64,000 nt of DNA. Source: Symbiodinium natans (lineage: Eukaryota > Sar > Dinophyceae > Suessiales > Symbiodiniaceae). The position numbers and the translations under genes were made by a program. Location: the NCBI GenBank assembly GCA_905221605.1, contig CAJNDS010000524.1:310001-374000 (forward strand), read 5' to 3'. Shown one piece after another: positions 35,556 to 46,200 of the stretch. The notes beneath the pieces are model-generated. The model was given only the letters and a program-made list of their open reading frames with translations, had not been told where the DNA came from and did no database searches. Every line of letters starts with the position of its first letter. Positions within the stretch are counted from its first letter, which is position 1.

Positions 35556-36062
35556 CTATGAAAGTAGAGAATGCTCCATCGGGGCAGTCCCATGACCCTG
35601 TGAGTTCGTGGGCGCTCTGCCTTTGATCCTTTGGTCTGGGGTTTCTTTCTTTTTCAGGGATCCTCTACTTCCAGCACCCCAGAATAGCACCTTATGGCAA
35701 TTCGGAAAAAAACCCTTACAATGACACATCTCACAGTGAAGCTTCGAGTTTTGTAAGCTGGTGGCAGGCAACAGCCCAAGCAATGCTGCCGGCGAGTAAT
35801 CGTTTTGGTCTCTCCTGCGATGTTTCAGACAGTGCAGTTGCTGCTGTAGTACAGCTGGGCATGGGAATCTTGCATAAAACCCTCCGATGTAGACATCCTG
35901 CTTCTTGCCCCAGAAAGTAACCGACCGTGAGTTCGATTTAGACCCGGAACAGGAACATGTCGCAGATCCTCCAAGAGTAGCTTTTTGCGCCAAGCCCCCC
36001 AAGATTAGCGCAGCAGCAAGTACGAACGCCCGCCAGGTTATGCAGACGGCAGCACGCCCCAT
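35556..36062 (-). CDS. Putative secreted or plastid-targeted protein, minus strand
   Basis: A minus-strand frame with a true ATG (complement of 36060-36062) encodes a textbook signal peptide: basic start MGRAAVCITWR, hydrophobic core AFVLAAALILGGLAQKA with a small-residue cleavage region. It continues with a Ser/Cys-rich linker (ATCSCSGSKSNSRSVTFWGK) and KQDVYIGGFY. The first ~55 residues are convincing; the later part (Cys/His-rich, to the stop at 35556) may include unspliced intron, since a donor-like GGAGGGTTTTAT lies around 35880. Targeting to the endoplasmic reticulum is inferred; a plastid route (a bipartite presequence in dinoflagellates) is possible. Function unknown. Confidence 0.5.
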   Translation of the reverse strand: MGRAAVCITWRAFVLAAALILGGLAQKATLGGSATCSCSGSKSNSRSVTFWGKKQDVYIGGFYARFPCPAVLQQQLHCLKHRRRDQNDYSPAALLGLLPATSLQNSKLHCEMCHCKGFFPNCHKVLFWGAGSRGSLKKKETPDQRIKGRAPTNSQGHGTAPMEHSLLS

Positions 36063-38480
36063 CGCTCCAGAAGAGTTCTCGGATTAGCCCTCAGCTGCAG
36101 AAAGCCCTTCCGGGCGTTCACCAGATTTCACCCACTTTACAGTCAGGAGCATTCATTGGATAGTTTTGACACCAAGACTGGACCACCCTGCGGGAGGGCC
36201 AGCAGCCTCCCAAGGACGCTCGCCTGTACTCGTTGCATCTTCGCAACGACACGGATCTAGTTTCAAAAGCCTGCTTCATGCAAATAGCCGCCTCCTCTTG
36301 TTAGCTACGAGCCTGGAAGCCCGACAACCCTCAGCTGGAATCTCAAACCCTGACTTTGACGTTTATTTAGCGTGGGTCTTCCTGACAGGAGACGCGGCAG
36401 TTTCCCAACCCAGCGCCGGTGATCCTCACCTCCTCCAGGCCACAACGAAGTCGTTCGTAGGGAGCTGCATGGGGTGTTCGGGTCTATTCAGTCTATTCCC
36501 AGGCCACAGGAAAACTACTAAAGGCCTCTGCAGCACGGGGGCATCGACAGCAGAGTGACCAGGCGGGCAGAAGCGCGAAAACCGATGACCGGCAGCCTGA
36601 GCCCTCACGAAGGCCTCAGCAACTCCCCAGCTTTTTTATATCCCTGAGTCCCATGGAGCTTTGGGCTGTGCCTGCAGATGCTGCAGAGCCAATTATATTT
36701 CAGCCTGGAGGCGCTCCAACAAGCCCCTCAAGTCCCACATCGTGCCGTGCGAAAGACAAGGCAGTTCTGCAACCCTGTTGGAGATGAGTTTGGGCGAGAT
36801 GAGTATGAGATGAGTTCCGGGCTGTGCAGGCAGACATGCTGCAGAAGGTCATGCAGCACACAGTGGAAGATGTGGCGCGGCGGCTCTTTGCTCAGCGTCG
36901 CGCAGTTCGAGGGGGTCGAGTGCAGACTGCAGTTGAAGACCAAGTAGTGGCCAGGTCACATTTCCCCTTGTGAACCTTGTGAAACCCTAAACCCTAAACC
37001 CCAAACCCTAAACCCTGCCTCCTAAACGATAGAAGAACTCAACACGGTGTCTGCATCTTGGAGGTTCTTCTCTCGCTCGGAGAGGTTGCTATCGCAGGAA
37101 CTGCCGGAGGTGGCTCTCCGGTGCTCCCTTACTAAAGGGGCGGGTTTAGGATTTAGGGTTTAGGGTTTAGGGTCAGGATCCATGAACCCTTCGCTTCGGG
37201 GTGGAGGCTTCGGACCTAATGGGGGTTCCTGTTCCATAAGGGCCGGTTTCGACGCCCAGCATGAGACTACGCCCTTTCAAGACCCCCACTCCAGCACAAC
37301 GGCCAGCTCGTTGTGCTCTTCCGGCTTACTCGAGCAAGAACTGGAAGGGATGCTAGTCGAACCTTGAACCTGGACGCTGAAAGATATGGGGCCGTCGATT
37401 TTAGGTTCAAGTGCTCGGCTTGCATCTTTGGTCTTGGCCACCAACAGAACCAAAATCCCGTATGAATCAATCCGTCTCCGTCCACTTTGAGATTCAACGC
37501 AGAAGCCTCGGTTTCTGTCCACCACAAGACCTCAGAAGCCCTGACGTCGTTGGTTGGCCGGGCGTGCGCTCGAGAGTAGCCCGGGCTCGCCAGTTCGGAT
37601 CGCGATGTGTGGCTGCCCATCAACCTCGTTTTGGGGCACCCAACGGTCCTTGCAGCCGACTGCCAGCAGTGTCTCATAGTTTCTGAACGCGAGCACATCA
37701 TGTCATGTGTTGTTGTGAAGAATGTGGTGCCGAGCAGGAGGATGCGTCCACCGTGGTGCCAGGGAGCATTCCCCGCGCAAGCAGGACCATAAGGTGAATT
37801 CATGGGCATTAGCTCGGATCGGAGTGACTTGGTGCGCTAGCTCCATGCGTTGAGGCGTGCCAGGTTCGACCAAGTGGAAGGAGGGAAAAAAAACGTTCGA
37901 GTGAACTCCTGCCAGGACGGCCAGCGAGACGTCAGGCCGTGTCGAAAGTGCTTCGGAGCTACTGGATGCCGTAAGTCAAGCCATGACAAGCCATGTTTCC
38001 CAGCCGAAGCCCAGAGTCTCTGGGCTCGAGTATACCTCCCATGCTGACCAGGCTTGGGCTCCAGTGGTGAGGCAGGGCATGGCTGCGCAGTGGGATACTT
38101 TTTTGTGCAACACCAGTTGTTGTGCTTTTCGGTTCATCTTTCTTTGGTTCTAGAATAGTTCTGTACGCAGCCCTGCCTGGTTTTTTTGAGGTTTGCCTTG
38201 GCAGGGGGGGTGTACATCCGCTTACACTTTTGCAGTAAGACCGCAAATGGGGGGGGGGGGGGTTCTCCCCTAATGTTGTAAAACCCCGACATGTCCTGCA
38301 ACCTCCACTCGGCGGAGCGAGGAACGTTGACCGATTGCAACACCAAGCGGCGACAAGCTGAAATTCTGGGAAATTCCATCGGTTAGGTATGGAGCTGCTA
38401 GCTGTCTTCGGAGGAACTGGATGAAGTGTTCGGTTTTAGGCCCCAAGCTCATAACTGACATGAACTGACCATCCCTACAG
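36063..38480. other. Gene-poor; two telomere-like tracts
   Basis: Telomere-like CCCTAAA units at 36982-37016 and TTTAGGG units in the opposite orientation at 37143-37173 flank about 130 bp. Competing frames on both strands at 37267-37809 cannot be resolved. A G-run (38248-38263) is present. Confidence 0.4.
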
Positions 38481-38789
38481 CAGGGCCTGGGAGTAGTTCG
38501 GGCCGAGAGCGTCATGGTGGAGGAGATAGCAAGTCAGGCAGACCCCAGCTTCCTGCAAAGCGTGACAGAAGGAAGTATAGTCAAAGCTGACATCCTTCTG
38601 GGCGATGGCTCTCATGTTCGAGAGCATCAGTCCACCACAATTGTTACTGTTACTAACTATGTGGGAGACGATCACAAGCAGCACTGGAGCATGTTCACGG
38701 AGCGAATCGGAGTGAGCCCATTGTACTGCATGGGCACAGCAGCGAAGAGGCAACGATGCTGGGGTGGTGTTACCCTGGTGAGAAGATAG
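38481..38789 (+). CDS. Hypothetical exon
   Basis: After a possible acceptor (CTACAGCAG) the frame reads GLGVVRAESVMVEEIASQAD, then PSFLQSVTEGSIVKADILLG and DGSHVREHQSTTIVTVTNYV, strongly protein-like with a true ATG at 38514. It runs on to TMFTERIGVSP-like residues and probably splices out before the Cys/Arg-rich end at 38789. A beta-rich, acidic segment; no family recognised. Confidence 0.42.
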   Translation, partial: QGLGVVRAESVMVEEIASQADPSFLQSVTEGSIVKADILLGDGSHVREHQSTTIVTVTNYVGDDHKQHWSMFTERIGVSPLYCMGTAAKRQRCWGGVTLVRR

Positions 38790-39401
38790 GGGACCTCCCA
38801 GCAATGATGCGGTTCGCCTCAATAAGCTTCCAGGTACAGAGGGAAGTGCAGAGTATATTTGAGTGTCTCGCTGTGTGCTGTCCATCACCCGACACATTCT
38901 TTGGTAGATGTCCATTCTGCTCAGTGCGGCTCACGGTGGGCCCCATGTGTTAAGCTAAGTGCGCAACACTGCCGGGCCAGTGAGCGGAAGAGCCGAGCGC
39001 CCAACCTTGTTTATTGAAAGCCATTGAAAGCGTATTTTGTCGTTTGCTGAAGTCCCTTGGTGTTGACCGAAAATTTAAAGTTGCAAGGCAAAACCATACC
39101 CCATTATTGCAGCACAACCCGCCCGCGCGGACGCTGCCGCGACGCATTGTGATGTTTTGGGCGGCGTGTGCATGAAACAGGCATTCGCAATTGTACTCAT
39201 GACAATGGCAGCTGAGAACTCCCGTCACAGGAAGTCGGAAGGACACCGGTAGAGCTTCTTGAAAGATCGAAAGTTTCTGGAAGGCAATCCTTCCTATTCG
39301 AGGCGGGATCCGAGAGTGCGATGCCTGTAGCCGGTACTCATTCCATCAAAGCATGATTCTTCGAGCCATACAGCCGTGAATGCAGTATGCAGGTGGCAAG
39401 C

Positions 39402-39465
<64 letters not shown>

Positions 39466-39890
39466 AGCAAGTGGAGCATTGAGGCCGGGCGCCGCCAGAC
39501 ATCTCCTGCTCAATTAACAGCGATAGGCTTTCGGACAGCTTGCCCCTGCCCAAGCTGCTCACCCGACTTGCACTTGCGTCGTGCACACGTACCAAAGTTT
39601 GACTGGTATCGGTATATGTGACGGTGGTTTCATATTGTCAAAGAGTCAACTTGACAGAGGAGGGCCGCGGGTCGCCCGTTGGATGCGAGTTCTGACTTGT
39701 CGGATAGCTGGTTGATTCCTGGACACGACTCGCTTGATTCCTTTTCATGAGTTCTGCTCGAGCCATCTGGAGCTGGAAACTTTCGGGCGTGAGCTATGCT
39801 TGCGGCGCGGCGCGCTGCAGCTGCACAACCTACTCATTTTTAGCAAGCCAAAGCTACACGGAGGCTAAAGGATTGATTTGTTGATGCTCA
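38790..39890. other. No supported gene
   Basis: Contains the (AG)n repeat at 39402-39460. Nothing else recognised. Confidence 0.4.
39402..39460. repeat. (AG)n microsatellite
   Basis: About 58 bp of pure AG dinucleotide. Confidence 0.97.
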
Positions 39891-39891
39891 G

Positions 39892-39993
39892 GAGCGCTCA
39901 CTTCATGCTTTGACGGCCTGCTGGACCTGTTCCAGGATGTGCCCAGCTCGCTGAAATGGGCGGACTCGCAACTCGATTGGTTAAGTACTGGAG
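39892..39993 (+). CDS. Isolated exon upstream of the carotenoid oxygenase
   Basis: Bounded by an acceptor (ATGCTCAG|G) and a strong donor (GGAG|GTGAGT). Reads ALTSCFDGLLDLFQDVPSSL and KWADSQLDWLSTG. It could be the 5' exon of the oxygenase gene that begins 240 bp downstream on the same strand, but the phases do not join cleanly to the first confirmed exon, so it may belong to a different gene. Confidence 0.4.
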
Positions 39994-40230
39994 GTGAGTC
40001 ACCAGACATGTCCGACTGAGTAGCTCTTGCTTAGATGATTGGCAGTGTTCACCAGCGTGGCCCGCGAGGGTGGGTGCGTTGATAAGTCACAAAACCTCTC
40101 ATTCCATTGGGTATTATCATGTATTATCAGAAACATGCACTACGACACTGATTCTATGGCAGAAGCCTGCACAACAAAGTCGACAGGTTGAAGAAAAACA
40201 TCACACTCTCGATATACTCCTGCCTGCTGC

Positions 40231-43200
40231 ATGCCCCTGAGGCTTGGCGGGGCGCTGGTTCCTGTTTCTGAATCCGAGCCTCTTTCGCTGACCGTGAAGT
40301 CAGGGACTCCCCCTCAAGATCCTCGGCTGCTCCTGCGCTGTTCGCATTTCTACTCTCTCTGTTCTTTTCTTGGGAGCAAAGGACTTGGTCGGTGCTTACA
40401 TGCGGGTTGGCCCCAATGCGCAGTACTGGCCGCCGACAAAGCGCACCCATGCGTTTGATGGAGACAAGCCCTCAGAAAGAGACGCTTCTGTCACGGCTGC
40501 TTCTGTGAAATTGACATGCGCACTTACGTCTACCATCTTCTACCCGTCCCATGCTGAGGATGGAATGGTTCACGCAGAAACCTGGCTGAACAATGCAGTA
40601 AGAAAGCACCCACGCACACCTTTTAAAACATTCAGATGCGTTGGCCGATGCGGCTTGAGTCCGTGCAGGTTCGCATCTCCGAGGGGAAGGCAAGAGAGCC
40701 TGGATACTTGACGACTTTGACTGAGCATGATCTTATCATCGAAATCCAACACGCTGGTCCTGGTTGCCACTATACATAATATATATATATATATATATTT
40801 ATATTTATTTATTTATTTAATGGCTACCGCCAATGCCGCCGACCCCGACAGGAGGCCCTAGGGTTTACACAAACACCCCCTACATTGCGCTTACATATAT
40901 CCATAGGTTCTAGAGTTCAGGGGGGGGCGAAACATTGAGTCTTCACGCGCAGGGAGTTGGCGCGCAACCTTAAACCCTAAACCTCACACCTTAAACTCGA
41001 AACCCTGAACCCTTAAACCCCAAACTACTAAACCCTCAACCCCCTTAACCAGGAGAGCCGAACGGGGGTGAGGTGGGGGGTAAGCGGTGATGGCGGGGGG
41101 GGGGTTGGGGGCAGAGGTGAAGGGGTGAAGGCCGGGCGCGGCAGGGTGGGCAGGGTTCGCAGCGGGGGGGGGGGGGGGCAGGCCCAACCTTGGCCCCCAC
41201 CCCCCCGCCCTCACCCCTTACCCCCCACCTCACCCCTACCCCTGACCTTTTACTTGGAAATGAAGTGTGTCAGGGGTTTAGGGCATGCCCGGACCCCTAC
41301 CCCCCACCTCACTTGCCTTTTGCGTGTTTGAGGGGCTCCAGTGCATGCCCGACCCCCCCCCGCCCCCCCCGCCGCCCCCCGCCCCCCCCCCCCCCACCCA
41401 CCCACTCCCCCCCCCTTCTCACCCCTTCTTCGCCTCTGCCCCCAACCTTGGCCCCCGCCCCCCCCACCCCCCCCCGCCCTCACCCCTTACCCCACCTCAC
41501 CCCTACCCCTGACCTTTTACTTGGAAATGAAGTGTGTCAGGGGTTTAGGGCACTACCCCCCACCTCACCCCTACCCCTTGCCTTTTACTTGCAAATGTCC
41601 TGACACACTTCATTTCCAAGTAAAAGGTCAGGGGTCGGGGTGAGGTGGGGGTAAGGGCTGAAGGGCGGGGGGTCGGGGGGCAAAGGTTGGGGGGAGAGGT
41701 GAAGGGGTGGGGGGGCAGTGGCGGGGTGGGCGGGGGGGGGCGGGGGGGGACGGGGGGGGGCGGGGGGGGTCCGGGCATGCACTGGAGCCCCTCAAACACT
41801 TCATTTCCAACTAAGACACACTTCATTTCCAAGTAAAAGGTCAGGGGTAGGGGTGAGGTGGGGGGTAAGGGGTGAAGGCGGGGGGGGTGGGGGGGGTGGT
41901 GGGGGCCAAGGTTGGGGGCAGAGGGGAAGGGGTGAGAAGGGGGGAGGCGGGGGCGGGGGGGTCCGGGCATGCACTGGAGCCCCTAAAACACTTCATTTCC
42001 AAGTAAAAGGTTAGGGGGGAGGTGGGGGGGCATGCGCTGGAGCCCCTAAGAGGGTAAGGGTGAGGTCGAGGGGGTGAGGGCGGGGGGGTTTGGGCATGAG
42101 GGCAAATGGGTCTTCACTGACGCCTCCCCCCGCTAAAGCAGGGGTCGGCGGATATGGTAGAATATATATATATATATATATATGTGTATTATATATATAT
42201 ATGTTGTACACATTATGCAGTATATATATATATATATATATATTATATGCATAACATCATAATGATAATTCACAATAATTAATACGAATAATCGTAACAA
42301 AAATAGTAATCATAATAATAATAAGAATGTAATATGCCGAGTCGCAGGCTACATACAGCTGCAAGTTCATGGAGACTCCGCGATATCTTTTCGAGAAAGA
42401 GTACGGCAAGGAATGGTTCACCCGTATCGGAGAATTCCATGGCTTGTCGGGTCTCATCAAGATCATGACAGTAGCACCTTGGCTTTCTGCAAGCTCTAAG
42501 GTTCTGGAAGCGTGCTTGAACATGTTTGCGGACTCGATCCGAATCCGAAGCCGCTGAAGCGGTAGAAGCCCTAGGTTCCCAAAAAGACGAAATTGGCCAA
42601 CTTGGATGCAAGCTTCAATGCATCAACGGCGAACACGGCCATAGGACACAGGGTTAAATGCTGCCGCAAGGTTTGATCATGAATTCCGTTCTCGAAGAGG
42701 TAGTCTTGTCTATTGGGCAGGATACACGCCAGAAGGAAAGCTTTGGGCGCTGAATGAGGGTGGCGCGCCGTTCCAGTTCGCATTAGATCAGGCGGGATTT
42801 GCGGTGAGCTGTTGCTGAGAAATGAGGGCTTTGTAGGGCTTTCTTCAGCTTGAGCATGCCTCAGCATCCCTGAGGCCGGCGTTCCAAGGAGCCTGGGTTT
42901 CGATACTTTGGGTGGAACACTTCACGAATCCATCTCGGTAACTTGGGCTCCACCTGTTGGTGTCATGCCATGGTCCCAATTCTGCCACTGACGGTGGAGT
43001 CTCGGGTTCCGGGATGTTCAGGAGAGTTGAGAGATCTCAAATCGAGGATTGCCAGTCTAGGGATGGGCTCGTCCTTGTGAAAGGGTTCTACCACAGGTGG
43101 TAAACGACTCAGACACCTAAAGCTTATGCAAACAGACGAGGGCCTTGTTTAGGATGCGATGGGACTCAGGCACACCCCAAGTTTGACTTCCGGACGGGGG

Positions 43201-46200
43201 AGACCTTCTTTCACGGGCGCAAGCTGGCAGCGAACAACTTCTACGCGGGCCGCGTATTCAACGGCACCCTCGGCTGTCAGTCTGTTCGTCTAGCAGGGTC
43301 TAGCAACAGGTGTCGATCATCAACGAGAGTCATGAAAATCACGGCCAATGGAGCTGCTTCACTTCAGGAATGTTTGCTGTAAACCTGCAAGGTAGGTTGG
43401 TGGACAGACTGGACGTGGATATAAAAGTGCAGGGATTCCACCATGACATGTTCATCACGGAGAACTACATGGTCCTCGTGGATGGCTCCACCCGTTTCAC
43501 ACCGGACGGGGTCGTGAAAGGGCAGCCGCTCTGGAACTTCGACCAGGCTGGATATGCCTTAATTATTGGGATCCCTTGTGTTTAAGGGAATCCTACTATT
43601 ATTTGGGGGGTCTATTATAAGGGGCCCTTGTTTTCGTAAAACCACCAGAATGTCAGTTGCTGTAACCGGCAAGGGGCTTGCAACAAGTGACCACCAAAGT
43701 CTGACAGCTCAAGATGCTTGAGTTGCAAATAACAAAGCATGCCTGAGGGCCTGAAGGTATGAATGTTGAAGGGTCATGTAGGCAACAGAAGGGACCGCTG
43801 AAGAGAACCCCCGCCCCCTGCCCCCAATCCGCCTGAATGAGCCACGAGTCGCGGCGAACAGCAGCACAGGGAGGAAATCGGCAACAGTTCACGACGCTTG
43901 ACCGTCCTTGGCCGCGGAAGGTCTGTTGCGGCAGTGACAGCATTAGGCAGCACGTTCCTCGTTCATAGGAGCGCCAAAACAATGAAGTCCCTTTGGGGCC
44001 TGCACTGTTACTGCTGTTTCTGATTTGAAAAGCACCTGGAGTGGGTGTGTTTGAAGCAATCGCTTTGGTCAGGACAGTCTGATTTTGTTACAGCATCTTA
44101 GTATCTTGGTTTTCTTGTCGTGTCGAGGCTGCGCCTCACTCGATACGGTCAGCCATCGACGGCTTGCTGCTGGGGGGTCTCTAGAATCTCCATCGGTTCG
44201 CTCTCAGGGGGGTCTTTGGGCTTCTCTGGGTCTTACAAACGGAAGAGGTTTTCCGGGGGGCTTCTGAAACAGGGAGAAATGAGGAACTCACACCCCGTGA
44301 GTTTCTTGCTTGTGCTTGTTCCGACGCAAAGCTAAATTAGAAAACCCAACTTGGGATTTCTTGTTCCGTTGCCTAGATAAACTGGGTCTGCCAGGATGTG
44401 AAGTTAAAATCCCTCAAAGCTCTGTTTTTCTTCTTTTGCGATTCCTGACCCGCTTGTGGATTTAGGAACATCGGGTCGTCCAGAGCTTCCGATCGTCGGG
44501 TGCAGCTGTGACTTTCGGAACTGACGCGCGCTGGAAAAGTTTACACATGAACGTCCCTGAAGCACTCGGTCAGGGCAGGAAACTGCGCTTTGGCATTCAC
44601 CCGCGAAATGAGAAGCTGTCTTCCGTTGCTCGGCCTGGGTTCCATCACCACTATTTTGATTTGGGGGGTTTGCGGGAATAAGGGGCCCCTGTTAATATAC
44701 CCCCAAATAGTAGGAGTCCCTTAGAATAAGGACCCCAATATGGTACCCCTAGTATCGATGGGCATCCAAGGAAAGCATGATTTGGATTGAGGCCAATGAG
44801 GCAGCCGAGACCCTCGGCATTCATTGCTTCCGCGACTCCAAAGTGGGGGGTTTACGAAAGCAAGGGACCCCTAGTGTAGTCCCCAAATAGTAGGATTCCC
44901 TTATGGTAAGGAATTCGAAGTAAGGTACCCCTACGTTCGGACCTCCCAAGTCCACTGTGGACAGATTGAATCTCAGCCTGAGGATTGTGCACACCTGCTA
45001 TGCCTACGATGAGAGCGGCAAGATCGTTTTGTGGTCGCCTGTTGAGTACTACGAGGATTTTTGTTCCTTCCAGCTGTGAACACACGGAGTGCAGCACAGG
45101 GCATAGCAATCAGATCGAGTCTAAGCAGACCCTTCGGGCCCTGGAGGAAGGCGCCAATGATGGCATCCTAGGAGGTATTGGGCTTGGACGCATGCATCGA
45201 GTTGTGATCGATCTTGCCTCCAAGGCTGCCCCTTAGCTGAGACGGTTCCCTGAAGACAGTGGCAGCTACTCACCAAGATGACATACCCTGTTTGAGTAAG
45301 GTACAGATTGAGAAGGTGGCTGGGGCGGACCAGTACACGACAGAGTTCCCTCGCATACGAGACGACCGCATCGGCAAGCGGGCCTGCTTCCTGGGCTTCG
45401 CTGCATGGAAGCTCAATTTGTTCAATTGCGTGCAGAATCCCTTGCCAAGCCTGTCAATCCAAAAGCACTCCAGGCAGTCTCGTGCTATTCTTGATACGGT
45501 GTTCGGTGAGGTGCGTCATGGCTACTCCGGGCTTCAGGTTCCAGGATGACTCTTGGCTATCTTCGGGCACAGGCTGTGGCGTTGCCAATGCGGTTCTTCC
45601 TCAGTCTTCCTTCAATGCAGCCCGCGCAGCCAGAGAAATCCTGCTCTTAGGCGACTTCAACTTCCGCGGCATGCTGAAATGGGACTTTGAAGAATGCAAG
45701 CTGGATGGTGTGTCTTGCCAGCATCTTCCCTGTCACAGAAGGGGTAGAGGAGCAGTCCCAGTTGCTGGAGGACGACCTCGGTCCTAAAAGTCATGCGCGT
45801 GTGAAAAGCGATGATAGGACACTGGCATCAACAGCGTCTGTGTCTGGAGCCACGAATCGAGGTCATTCACTATCCTGACGATGTTATTGGAGGCGAGCCC
45901 ATATTTGCACCCCGCAATGGCACGGGCGAGGAGGACCTGGTCTTTTGCGTATTCTCGGATCGAAGAGGTGTTGCTAGGTGTGCTGTGTCATGCGCAGTTC
46001 AACGTGGCTGCACCGCTGGCTTTGTCAGCACCTGTGCGCTGCAGGATGATGGCTACATGGTGGCGCTGCTGTTCAATGAGAAGACCCAGGAGTCGACCTT
46101 CACAGTGTATGATGCAGCTTGCCTTGGAACAGCTCCTGGAACATTGCGGTGATTTTAACTATAGTTGGTTGGATTATTCCCCCTTATACTAACAGTCCTT

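Noticed and set aside
41190-42014. Pro-rich 'extensin-like' and Gly-rich frames
   Set aside because: They fall inside the GC-rich inverted repeat in an oxygenase intron.
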